Assembly: GCA_035263105.1 (NCBI GenBank)
Contig: DATFRO010000061.1
Coordinates: 1 to 64,000 of the forward strand
From: DATBVX01 sp035263105
Lineage (GTDB): Bacteria > Pseudomonadota > Gammaproteobacteria > Steroidobacterales > Steroidobacteraceae
Length of the DNA: 64,000 nt
Reading direction: 5' to 3'
In this document: positions 38,288 to 46,267 of the stretch, piece after piece
Layout of the letters: the number at the start of each line of letters is the position of its first letter
How positions within the stretch are numbered: the stretch's first letter is position 1
Made by a program: the position numbers and the translations under genes
Notes under the pieces: model-generated
Databases searched by the model: none
What the model saw: only the letters and a program-made list of their open reading frames with translations
Told to the model about the DNA's origin: nothing

Positions 38288-39094
38288 TCAGGTGCAGGAG
38301 GTCAGTACGAAGCGGACGTCCTCTTCCGTCTGCACGGCGCGTCCGCCCAGCTCCTTCCAGCTCATGAAGCGCAGGCTGCAACGGTAGTGGCTGCCGCTGA
38401 TCTCCGGATACAGGTCAGAGTCCGTGGGCAGGATGATCCGCAACAGCTGAATCGGGTTCTCGCGCTCGAAATTGATCTGGTATTGCCCGCCCGCCGCGAC
38501 TTCCTCGCGCGGGCGCGCGTTCTGACGCGTCACCCACAGGATCTCGATCACGCCGTCGCAGAGCGGGCGCACCAGCTTCATCCATTCTTCGAACGTCGCC
38601 ATGCGCGATTCGGCGGGGCGGCTGAGCCAGAAGCTGTAATCCGGCAGGTCGAACTCGCAGGTGCCGCCGGGAATCGCGCTGCGATGCTTGATGGCGTTCA
38701 GGAACTCGGACTCGCGCAGCGGCTGCATGAAGTTCGCGCCCATGCTGACGAGTTCGCTGCGCAGGCGGATGAGGTTCGACATCACGGAGCGCAGCCGTCC
38801 CGCGTCGACCCCGGGCTTGGATTGAAATTCGTTCAAGGCCTGCACGTGCCGTTCCAGCTCCTTGATGACATCGCTGCGCACGTCGCCGCGCGCGGTGATC
38901 GTCAGGATCTCGAGCAGGCTCCCGACCGCGGCGCGACTGCTCCAGGGATTCGGCAGTTCCGTGTGGTAGAGCGCCTGCGAGTAGAGGAACTCCAGTCGCA
39001 GGAAGGTACGCATCCGTTCATTGAGCGGCTGCTCGTACACGACGAATCGACTGGCGGGCTCGGCTGCGGGCTCGATGAAGGCGTGGGAGGTCAT
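38288..39094 (-). CDS. zapD: Cell division protein ZapD
   Basis: A 268-aa FtsZ-bundling protein that crosslinks FtsZ filaments in the early Z-ring by binding the FtsZ C-terminal peptide. Family stretches are VYEQPLNERMRTFLRLEFL, RGDVRSDVIKELERH, CEFDLPDYSFWL and YRCSLRFMSW. It is all-helical followed by a beta-rich C-terminal domain. It lies between coaE and yacG. Confidence 0.93.
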   Translation of the reverse strand: MTSHAFIEPAAEPASRFVVYEQPLNERMRTFLRLEFLYSQALYHTELPNPWSSRAAVGSLLEILTITARGDVRSDVIKELERHVQALNEFQSKPGVDAGRLRSVMSNLIRLRSELVSMGANFMQPLRESEFLNAIKHRSAIPGGTCEFDLPDYSFWLSRPAESRMATFEEWMKLVRPLCDGVIEILWVTRQNARPREEVAAGGQYQINFERENPIQLLRIILPTDSDLYPEISGSHYRCSLRFMSWKELGGRAVQTEEDVRFVLTSCT

Positions 39095-39165
39095 TACGCG
39101 GCGCTGTTCGTGGGCAGGCTCTGGATCATGGGCTATTTTGCGGCAGTTCGAGTGCGAGTGTCACC

Positions 39166-39194
39166 GGAAAATTCCTGTCGGCGCTCACCGACAG
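39166..39194 (-). terminator. Probable terminator after coaE
   Basis: On the minus strand, CTGTCGG and CCGACAG (39194-39175) form a perfect 7-bp stem with loop TGAGCG, followed by GAATTTTCC. It separates the pilD-coaE transcript from zapD-yacG. Confidence 0.5.
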
Positions 39195-39219
39195 TGGGTC
39201 CGCGCCGCGATGTGGAGAT

Positions 39220-39837
39220 TCAGCGGGCCCGTTCCTGCGCAGCGGCGAGGCGCTGATAGCTCTCGTGCAGGCGCGCGACCTGCGATTCCAACTCCGCCAG
39301 CGAGGCTTCGTTGCGGATGACGTCATCGGCCGCGGCCAGGCGGGCGGCACGTGAGGCCTGCGCCGCCAGCATGGTGCGCGCCCGGGCCGGAGTCTCGCCG
39401 TCACGGCGCAGGAGCCGTTCGACTTGCTGCTCCGGAGCTGAATCGACGAGGAGCACACGGTCGACCTCGTCCTCGTGCCGGCCTTCGACCAGCAGCGGGA
39501 TGACGAGCAGCTGATAGGCGCCGCCAGCCTGCGCCGAGCGGCTGGCCATCTCCCGCAGTATTTCCGGGTGCAGGATCGACTCCAGCCGCTGACGCCGGCC
39601 CGCATCGCTGAACACGAGCTCGCGCATGCGCCGGCGATCCAGTCGGCCGACGGAATCGAGGACCTCGCGGCCGAATTCCTGCACGATGCGAGCGAGCGCC
39701 GGCCGTCCCGGTGCGACGACTTCGCGTGCGATCTCGTCGGTATCGATGACGGGCACACCCCGTGCCGCGAACAGGTTCGCCACGGTGCTCTTGCCGCTCG
39801 CGATGCCGCCCGTCAAGCCGATGCGCAGTGTTTTCAC
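39220..39837 (-). CDS. coaE: Dephospho-CoA kinase
   Basis: A 205-aa P-loop kinase for the last step of coenzyme A synthesis. The N-terminus has RIGLTGGIASGKSTVANLF (Walker A), then VIDTDEIAREVV and RRRMRELVFSD. LLVIPLLVEGRHEDEVDRVL is the usual core strand. It is 48 nt after pilD, the frequent pilD-coaE neighbour pair. Confidence 0.95.
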   Translation of the reverse strand: MKTLRIGLTGGIASGKSTVANLFAARGVPVIDTDEIAREVVAPGRPALARIVQEFGREVLDSVGRLDRRRMRELVFSDAGRRQRLESILHPEILREMASRSAQAGGAYQLLVIPLLVEGRHEDEVDRVLLVDSAPEQQVERLLRRDGETPARARTMLAAQASRAARLAAADDVIRNEASLAELESQVARLHESYQRLAAAQERAR

Positions 39838-39885
39838 GCCGGCATTATCTGCTACTGCACGCGCGGGGCGCAGCAGCAGCGGTGC

Positions 39886-40797
39886 TCAACGCAGTCCGCT
39901 GATGTGCAGGTAACGATCGACGAGCTGCGGGCCCCAGAGGAGCGCGATCCAGCCCGCCGCGGCGAGGTAAGGTCCGAAGGGAATCGGCACATCGCGGCCA
40001 TGGCGCTTGAGGAGCAGCAGCGCGATGCCGACGACGGCGCCGGTCGCCGCGGCCATCAGGATGATCGGCAGCAGCATCTGCCAGCCGAACCAGGCGCCGA
40101 ACACCGCGAACAACTTGAAGTCACCGAAACCCATGCCTTCCTTGCCCGTCAGGAGGCGGAAGAGGTGATAGACGGACCAGAGGCTCAGGTATCCGGCTGC
40201 CGCACCGATGATGCTGCTGCGCGGATCCGCGGGAATGGAGAAGGAGGAGTCGCCACGGTAGGCGAGGCTGAGGAGCAACCCGAGCCAGAGGAGCGGCAGA
40301 GTGATGCTGTCGGGCAGCAGCTGATGATCGAGGTCGATGCCGGAGAGGGCGATCAGGCTCCACGTGAAGGCCAGCGCCGCGCCAAGCTCCCACGACAAAC
40401 CGAATCTCCATGCGGCGAGGCCGGACAGGAGCGCTGTCAGCAGCTCCACGACCGGATAGCGCAATGAAATGCGCGCGCGGCAGTTCGCACACCGGCCTGC
40501 GAGGAAGAGATAGCTGAGCACCGGTATGTTCTGCCACGCCTTGATCGGGGCGCTGCAGGCGGGGCAGTGTGATCGAGGAGCGATGAGATCGAATCGGGCA
40601 TTTCCAGTCGCTGGCCGCTCGCTTTCGGACCCGGTGCCCGCCGGAGTCAGTTCCTCGCACTGCCTGCGCCACTCCCGTTCCATCATGATCGGGAGTCGAT
40701 GAATGACGACGTTGACGAAGCTGCCCAGGAACAGGCCGAGGAGCACCGTCAAGCCGATCAACAACGGGGGCCACTGCAGTATCTCGTAGCCTGTCAT
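39886..40797 (-). CDS. pilD: Type IV prepilin leader peptidase/N-methyltransferase
   Basis: A 303-aa integral membrane aspartyl protease that removes the prepilin leader and methylates the new N-terminus. It has the N-terminal cytoplasmic zinc site CPAC...CANC and an active-site aspartate in GIDLDHQLLPD and a second in GMGFGDFKLF. About eight membrane segments. It should process PilA in this window and type II secretion pseudopilins if present. It lies after the pilC terminator, so it may have its own promoter. Confidence 0.95.
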   Translation of the reverse strand: MTGYEILQWPPLLIGLTVLLGLFLGSFVNVVIHRLPIMMEREWRRQCEELTPAGTGSESERPATGNARFDLIAPRSHCPACSAPIKAWQNIPVLSYLFLAGRCANCRARISLRYPVVELLTALLSGLAAWRFGLSWELGAALAFTWSLIALSGIDLDHQLLPDSITLPLLWLGLLLSLAYRGDSSFSIPADPRSSIIGAAAGYLSLWSVYHLFRLLTGKEGMGFGDFKLFAVFGAWFGWQMLLPIILMAAATGAVVGIALLLLKRHGRDVPIPFGPYLAAAGWIALLWGPQLVDRYLHISGLR

Positions 40798-40840
40798 GGC
40801 CGCCTACTCCTCCCCGGCAGCAGCACCGCTTGGCTGCCAG

Positions 40841-40872
40841 AAAAACAAACGCCGCGCAAAGCGCGGCGTTTG
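40841..40872 (-). terminator. Rho-independent terminator after pilC
   Basis: A perfect 12-bp stem, CAAACGCCGCGC/GCGCGGCGTTTG, with a TTT loop on the minus strand is followed by five Ts. It ends the pilB-pilC transcript 22 nt after the pilC stop and splits pilC from pilD. Confidence 0.88.
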
Positions 40873-40894
40873 CTCCAGACTGCGTGGATTCCTG

Positions 40895-42118
40895 TCAGAC
40901 GACCGAGCCCAGCTTGAAGATCGGCAGGTACATTGCGATCACCAGGCCGCCGACCAGTACGCCGAGGATCGCCATGATCAACGGCTCGAGCAGACTGCTC
41001 ATGCTGTCGACGGCGTTGTCCACGTCCTGCTCGTAGAACGTCGCCACCTTGCCCGACATTTCATCGAGCGAGCCCGACTCCTCGCCGACCGCGATCATCT
41101 GCACCACCATGTTGGGAAACAGCCCGGTATTCTCCATGGCGCGCTGCAGTCGCTGGCCGGTGGCCACCTCGTCCTTCATGCGCAACACGGCCTGCTCGTA
41201 GACGATGTTGCCGGTCGCGCCGGCCACGGATTGCAGCGCTTCCACCAGCGGCACGCCCGCTGAGAACATCGTGGAAAGGGTACGCGCGTAGCGGGCGATC
41301 GCCGCCTTGGTGAGAATCGGCCCGACGACCGGGAGCTTGAGCGAGAGCCGATCGATCGCTTCGCGCATGCCGCGCGAGCGCTTCTTGGCCTCGATGAAAC
41401 CGTAGATGCCGGCGCCGACCAGGATCACCATCCACCAGCCCTGGTCCTGCACGAAGCGGGACAAGTTGATGACCATCTGGGTGAAGGCGGGCAAGTCCGC
41501 GCCGAATCCCTTGAACAGCGCTTCGAACTGTGGAATCACGAAGATCAGCAGGATCAGCGTGACGATGACCGCCACTACCATGACGGCGGCGGGATAGAAC
41601 AGCGCCTTCTTGATCTTCTTCTTGAGGGCCTCGGTCTTCTCCTTGTACGTCGCAATCTTGTCCAGCAGGCTTTCCAGCGCGCCGGCCTGTTCACCCGCTT
41701 CCACCAGGTTGACGTACAGGTCGTCGAAATACAGGGGATGCTTGCCGAGGGCTTCGTGCAGCGATGTACCGCCCTCGATGTCGGCCTTGACGTCGAGCAC
41801 CAGCTTCTGCATCGCCGGCTTGTCGTGGCCGTTGCCGATGATTTCGAAGGACTGCACCAGCGGAATGCCCGCGGTGAGCATGGTGGCGAGCTGGCGGCTG
41901 AAGATCGCGATGTCTTCCGGCTTGACCTTGCCGCCACCCTTGAAGAGCGAGCTCTGCTTGCTGATCTTGACGGGGACTACGCCCTGGCGGCGCAGGTCAG
42001 CGCGCAGGGCCTGCTCGCTCGCGGCGAGACTTCGCCCCTTGAGCTTGTTGCCCTTCTTGTCCTTGCCCACCCAGTTGAACTGGATGTCTTTGCGGATCGC
42101 CGTTGCGCTTTGCGCCAT
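40895..42118 (-). CDS. pilC: Type IV pilus inner-membrane platform protein PilC
   Basis: A 407-aa polytopic protein with two GspF domains, about residues 70-200 and 275-400. Motifs are FSRQLATMLTAGIPLVQSF and YARTLSTMFSAGVPLVEAL, and FPNMVVQMIAVGEESGSLDE near the second domain. Three membrane segments fit the family. It links the PilB and PilT ATPases to the growing pilus. It is 49 nt after pilB. Confidence 0.95.
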   Translation of the reverse strand: MAQSATAIRKDIQFNWVGKDKKGNKLKGRSLAASEQALRADLRRQGVVPVKISKQSSLFKGGGKVKPEDIAIFSRQLATMLTAGIPLVQSFEIIGNGHDKPAMQKLVLDVKADIEGGTSLHEALGKHPLYFDDLYVNLVEAGEQAGALESLLDKIATYKEKTEALKKKIKKALFYPAAVMVVAVIVTLILLIFVIPQFEALFKGFGADLPAFTQMVINLSRFVQDQGWWMVILVGAGIYGFIEAKKRSRGMREAIDRLSLKLPVVGPILTKAAIARYARTLSTMFSAGVPLVEALQSVAGATGNIVYEQAVLRMKDEVATGQRLQRAMENTGLFPNMVVQMIAVGEESGSLDEMSGKVATFYEQDVDNAVDSMSSLLEPLIMAILGVLVGGLVIAMYLPIFKLGSVV

Positions 42119-42167
42119 GAGCAGGTGTCCTCTATGCGCCGCCCTTCATCGAGAATCTCATCCCCGT

Positions 42168-43910
42168 CTAGTCCACGGTGACCGTGTTGATCTCGTCGAT
42201 GCTCGTCAGCCCATCCTTGACCTTCTGCAGACCCGAGCGACGCAGGTCCCAGACGCCCTCGCGCTCCGCCTCGTGCGTGATCTGCAACGCGTTGCCGCCT
42301 TCCATGATGATGCGACCGATCGCTTCGCTGACCGGCATGACCTGGTAGATGCCGACACGGCCCTTGTAGCCGTCGACACACTGGCTGCAGCCCTTGGGGC
42401 CGTACACGGTGAGTCCCTTCTTGATCTCCTCGTTGGTGAAGCCCTCCTTGTGCAGCGCCTCCGCCGGTACATCCAGCTTCTGCTTGCAATTCGCACACAG
42501 CTTGCGCGCCAGGCGCTGCGCGATGATCAGGCTCACCGACGTGGCGATGGCGTATGGCTTCACACCCATGTCGACCATGCGCGTCAGGGTCTGGGGCGCA
42601 TCGTTGGTGTGTAGGGTCGAGAGCACCAAGTGGCCCGTCTGCGCCGCCTTGAGCGCAATCTCCGCGGTCTCGAGGTCGCGGATTTCGCCGACCATGATGA
42701 CGTCCGGGTCCTGGCGCAGGAACGCGCGCAGCGCGGATGCGAACGTGAGCCCCACCTTGGGATGGACGTTCACCTGGTTGATGCCGGCCATCTGGATTTC
42801 GGCCGGATCCTCGCAAGTGGAGATATTCGTATCTTCCTTGTTGAGGATATTGAGACCGGTATAGAGCGACACCGTCTTGCCGCTACCGGTCGGGCCGGTG
42901 ACCAGGATCATGCCCTGCGGCTTCGCCAGGTGCTTGAGATAGAGATCCTTCTGGAACGATTCGTACCCCAGCGCGTCGATGCCGAGCATCGCGCTCGAGG
43001 GATCGAGAATACGCATCACGATCTTTTCGCCGAACAGCGTCGGGCACGTGCTCACGCGAAAGTCGATGGCGCGGTTCTTGGACAGCTTCATCTTGATGCG
43101 GCCGTCCTGGGGCACGCGCCGCTCGGCAATGTCCAGCCGCGACATCACCTTGATGCGCGCTGCGATCTTGGTGGTCAACTGCACCGGTGGGTTGGCGACT
43201 TCCTTCAGTACGCCGTCCAGACGCGTCCGGATGCGGAACGTCTTCTCATACGGCTCGAAGTGAATGTCGGACGCACCCTTCTTGATCGCATCGAGCAGGA
43301 TCTTGTTGACGAAGCGGACGATCGGGGCGTCTTCCACGTCATCGCGCGTCACCGCATCGGCAGAGAGATCGTCCTCGCCCGCGACGACGTCAAGGTTCTC
43401 GAGGTCGAAGTCGTCCTCGGCGAGATTCGGCATCGCCGTATCGACCTGCTCCATCGCCTTGTTGACGGCCTGCTGGAGCTTGTCGTCCTCGACGACGACC
43501 GCCTCGATGCCGAGGCCGGTGGCGAACTTGATCTCGTCGATGGCATGCAGATTGGTGGGGTCGGAGACGGCCAGGAACAGCCGCTTGCCGCGCCGCATGA
43601 GCGGCAGCACGCGATGCTTGTTCAGGAGCTTGTCGCTGACCAGCTTGACCGTATCGAGCTCGATGGTTGCGGCGTCGAGGTCGAGGAGGGGCACTCCGAA
43701 CTCGTGCGAGGCGGCGATGGCGATCTCGCGAGCATTGGCGGCGCCGCTGTTGACGAGCTGCGTGACCACGCCGATGCGCTTTTCCTTCGCCTGCCCCATG
43801 GCCTCCATCATGGTGGCTTCGTCGATCAAGCCATCCTGGACCAGTCTTTGAGGCAGACCGCCCAGCGGTGACTTGCTGGCGCCAAGCGCCATCATCGCGT
43901 TGTCATTCAT
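42168..43910 (-). CDS. pilB: Type IV pilus extension ATPase PilB
   Basis: A 580-aa secretion ATPase that powers pilus extension. An N-terminal MshEN/GspE-like part (about residues 20-160) precedes the ATPase: Walker A GPTGSGKTVSLYT, Asp and His boxes near STCEDPAEIQ and VLSTLHTNDAPQT, Walker B VIMVGEIRDLETAEIA, and a tetra-cysteine zinc site CANC...CSQC. MshEN-type domains can bind c-di-GMP, which is notable because a c-di-GMP riboswitch is present in this window; I have not shown that this copy binds it. Confidence 0.95.
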   Translation of the reverse strand: MNDNAMMALGASKSPLGGLPQRLVQDGLIDEATMMEAMGQAKEKRIGVVTQLVNSGAANAREIAIAASHEFGVPLLDLDAATIELDTVKLVSDKLLNKHRVLPLMRRGKRLFLAVSDPTNLHAIDEIKFATGLGIEAVVVEDDKLQQAVNKAMEQVDTAMPNLAEDDFDLENLDVVAGEDDLSADAVTRDDVEDAPIVRFVNKILLDAIKKGASDIHFEPYEKTFRIRTRLDGVLKEVANPPVQLTTKIAARIKVMSRLDIAERRVPQDGRIKMKLSKNRAIDFRVSTCPTLFGEKIVMRILDPSSAMLGIDALGYESFQKDLYLKHLAKPQGMILVTGPTGSGKTVSLYTGLNILNKEDTNISTCEDPAEIQMAGINQVNVHPKVGLTFASALRAFLRQDPDVIMVGEIRDLETAEIALKAAQTGHLVLSTLHTNDAPQTLTRMVDMGVKPYAIATSVSLIIAQRLARKLCANCKQKLDVPAEALHKEGFTNEEIKKGLTVYGPKGCSQCVDGYKGRVGIYQVMPVSEAIGRIIMEGGNALQITHEAEREGVWDLRRSGLQKVKDGLTSIDEINTVTVD

Positions 43911-44092
43911 CGACTTGCCAGCCCCAAGGCAGCCCGAATACTGGCGGCCCAGTCTACCCTACCAGTCATGAGAGGGAATCAATTGTTAAATCGCCCGGCA
44001 TAGTCGCATATCGGGTCCGCCGCCCACGTGATTCGACTCACAACGTATGGGATGCGCTCGCAGGGAGGCTCGAACTGCAACGTGGAAGGGGA

Positions 44093-44127
44093 CGAAAACA
44101 AAGAGGCCCCTCGGGTGAGGGGCCTCT
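44093..44127 (-). terminator. Rho-independent terminator after pilA
   Basis: AGAGGCCCCT and AGGGGCCTCT form a perfect 10-bp stem with a 6-nt loop; on the minus strand TTTGTTTT follows. It lies 27 nt after the pilA stop and isolates the highly expressed pilin gene from pilB. The spacer 43911-44092 shows no gene. Confidence 0.9.
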
Positions 44128-44153
44128 GATTCAACAATAAGCTAAGGGTCAGC

Positions 44154-44684
44154 TTACGGACGGCAGTTCGCCGGCATGTACTTGTTCAGTACCGTCGTGA
44201 CGCCAGCCGCAGCCGGGGTCGCCGGGTCATGCACCGCGGTCGGACCACCGTTGTTGCCGCAGACCCAAACCACGTCTTCGTTACCCGCGCCCGCAGCGCC
44301 GCTCAACACGGGACGCAGCGAGAGGGTCAGGCCGTTGATCTTCTGGTTGGCCTGGAAGCCACCGGCGTTCGAATACGTGATCTGAATCGTACCCGGGTTC
44401 AGGATCTGAACCTGGCTCACGTACTTGCCGCTCGGAACCTCACCAGCCTGGTGACCCAACGTGCCAACACCGCCCACGATCGCGGTCGGCCAAGCGCCCC
44501 ACTGAGCGTAGTACTCAGCGATCTCAGCCTTGAGCGAGCCCGCGAGGTTAAGGCCTTCCGTGACCTGCGAACGGATCGTGTAGTCCTGGTACGCAGGAAT
44601 GGCGATGGCCGCCAAGATGCCGATGATCGCGACCACGATCATCAGTTCGATGAGGGTGAAACCCTTCTGGACTGTCTTCAACAT
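44154..44684 (-). CDS. pilA: Type IV major pilin PilA
   Basis: A 176-aa prepilin with a short leader (MLKTVQKG) cut by PilD before F9, the class IVa N-terminal helix (FTLIELMIVVAIIGILAAIA), the conserved E5 and tyrosines (AYQDYTIRSQ), and a C-terminal pair of cysteines (WVCGNN and PANCRP) that would form the D-region disulfide. AGGAG lies upstream of ATG 44684. It has a sigma-54 promoter and a strong terminator, and is next to pilR. Confidence 0.96.
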   Translation of the reverse strand: MLKTVQKGFTLIELMIVVAIIGILAAIAIPAYQDYTIRSQVTEGLNLAGSLKAEIAEYYAQWGAWPTAIVGGVGTLGHQAGEVPSGKYVSQVQILNPGTIQITYSNAGGFQANQKINGLTLSLRPVLSGAAGAGNEDVVWVCGNNGGPTAVHDPATPAAAGVTTVLNKYMPANCRP

Positions 44685-44752
44685 GTGTAGCTCCTGTTGC
44701 TCGAATCGTAAGGACAAAAAAGAAAGGCGCGGGGCGCCCGTGCCCACGAAAG

Positions 44753-44768
44753 TGCAAGGCATATGCCA
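44753..44768 (-). promoter_or_regulatory. Sigma-54 promoter of pilA
   Basis: On the minus strand the sequence TGGCATATGCCTTGCA matches the RpoN consensus TGGCAYRN4TTGCW at every fixed position. Transcription would start near 44741, about 57 nt before the pilA ATG. PilR is a sigma-54 activator, so this is the expected promoter type. Confidence 0.92.
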
Positions 44769-44877
44769 TGAGCGCTGCATGCGCGCAATCCACTGAAACG
44801 GCGAGCGTTTTATGCCGCGTGGTGAGCCCGGCTTTACCTAATACCGTCGATGAGAACTGACGGCGTGGCCCACCAGC

Positions 44878-44902
44878 GTCACGAAGTGACAATGTTTGTC
44901 AC
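44878..44902. promoter_or_regulatory. Candidate PilR enhancer upstream of pilA
   Basis: GTGACAA-TGT-TTGTCAC (44886-44902) is a perfect 7-bp inverted repeat, and an adjoining GTCAC-GAA-GTGAC (44878-44890) shares its left half, giving three GTCAC half-sites. It is about 110-135 bp upstream of the sigma-54 -24 box, the usual distance for an enhancer-binding protein. Half-sites contain the TGTC core reported for PilR. Binding is inferred. Confidence 0.6.
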
Positions 44903-44931
44903 ATGCGTCGGCGCCACGCGACGTGCGGTCT

Positions 44932-46260
44932 TTACTCGAGCCCGAGCTTCTTGATGCGGTAGCGAAGCGCCCGGAAGGTTACGCCCAGGAGCTTGGCGGC
45001 GGCAGTCTTGTTATAGCGCGTCTGTTCGAGCGCTTTGATGATCGCTTCGCGCTCGATCTCTTCGAGTTGTTCGCCGAGGGGACCAGTGCCGGCTTCAGCG
45101 GCCGCGGCGCTGAGCGGGGTACTGCGTAGCTGCAGATCATCGGCCCTGATGGCGTTGCCACCCGACATCGCGAGCGCACGCTCCAGGATGTTTTCGAGTT
45201 CGCGAACATTCCCTGGGAAGGAATAGGTTGAAAGCGCTTTCAGCGCGCCAGCTTCGAGCGCCGGCGCTTCGATCTTGGTGCGGCGCGCGAGGCGGCGCAG
45301 GACCGCTTCGGCAAGTTCCTGGATGTCCTCCGGTCGCTCGCGCAAGGCAGGCACGCGGATCTCGATCACGTTGACGCGATAGTAGAGGTCTTCGCGGAAC
45401 GCGCCTTCCGCGACCAGCGCGGTGAGATTGCGATGCGTCGCGCTCAGGATACGCACGTCGACCGCCGTCTCGCGCTGCTCGCCGATCGGACGCACGGCCT
45501 TCTCCTGGATGACGCGCAGCAGTTTCACCTGCATGTGCAGCGGCAGGTCGCCGACCTCATCCAGGAACAGCGTTCCGCCTTCGGCCGATTGCACCATGCC
45601 CTTCTTGTCGGCGACGGCACCGGTGAAGCTGCCGCGCTTGTGGCCGAAGAGCTCGCTCTCCATCAGCTCGGTCGGGATCGCACCGCAGTTCACGGCGACG
45701 AACGGACCGTCGCGGCGTGGACCCGACTCGTGGATCAACTGCGCGACCAGTTCCTTGCCGGTCCCGGACTCGCCATAGATGTGCACCGGCGCCTGGCTGC
45801 GCGACACCTTGGCGATCGTCTCGCGCAGGTGCTGCATGGCCTGCGACTGTCCGAGGAGTCTTGGCCCGTAGATCGTCGTGTCGCCGTCGGCCGAGGAAAT
45901 CTTGATCGCGGAGCTGACCAGCTTGCGCAGGCCGGCGAGATCGAGTGGCTTGGAGACAAAATCGAACGCGCCGAGCTTCAGCGCGCGCACTGCCGACTCG
46001 ACGTTGCCATGCGCGGTGATCACCGCCACCGGCACGAGCGGCACGTTGGCTTGCATCCACTCGACCAGGTCGAGGCCGTTGCCATCCGGCAGGTTCATGT
46101 CCGTGAGGCACAAGTCGAAGTGGCCCGCGCGCAGCAGCTTCTGCGCGGAAGCGACGTCGGCCGCCGTCTTCGAGTCGAGCTCCATGCGGTTCAGCGTGAT
46201 GGACAGGAGCTCGCGAATGTCGGGCTCGTCGTCAACGACCAGGACCACCGGCTTGGGCAT
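44932..46260 (-). CDS. pilR: Sigma-54-dependent response regulator PilR
   Basis: A 442-aa NtrC-family activator: receiver domain (LVVDDEPDIRELL, phosphorylated Asp in LTDMNLPDGNG), AAA+ domain with Walker A GESGTGKELVA, the sigma-54 contact loop GSFTGA (the GAFTGA variant known in PilR), Walker B GGTLFLDEVGDLP, and a C-terminal Fis-type HTH (NKTAAAKLLGVTFRALRYRI). With PilS it switches on pilA. It is 7 nt after pilS. Confidence 0.96.
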   Translation of the reverse strand: MPKPVVLVVDDEPDIRELLSITLNRMELDSKTAADVASAQKLLRAGHFDLCLTDMNLPDGNGLDLVEWMQANVPLVPVAVITAHGNVESAVRALKLGAFDFVSKPLDLAGLRKLVSSAIKISSADGDTTIYGPRLLGQSQAMQHLRETIAKVSRSQAPVHIYGESGTGKELVAQLIHESGPRRDGPFVAVNCGAIPTELMESELFGHKRGSFTGAVADKKGMVQSAEGGTLFLDEVGDLPLHMQVKLLRVIQEKAVRPIGEQRETAVDVRILSATHRNLTALVAEGAFREDLYYRVNVIEIRVPALRERPEDIQELAEAVLRRLARRTKIEAPALEAGALKALSTYSFPGNVRELENILERALAMSGGNAIRADDLQLRSTPLSAAAAEAGTGPLGEQLEEIEREAIIKALEQTRYNKTAAAKLLGVTFRALRYRIKKLGLE

Positions 46261-46267
46261 GGTAACT

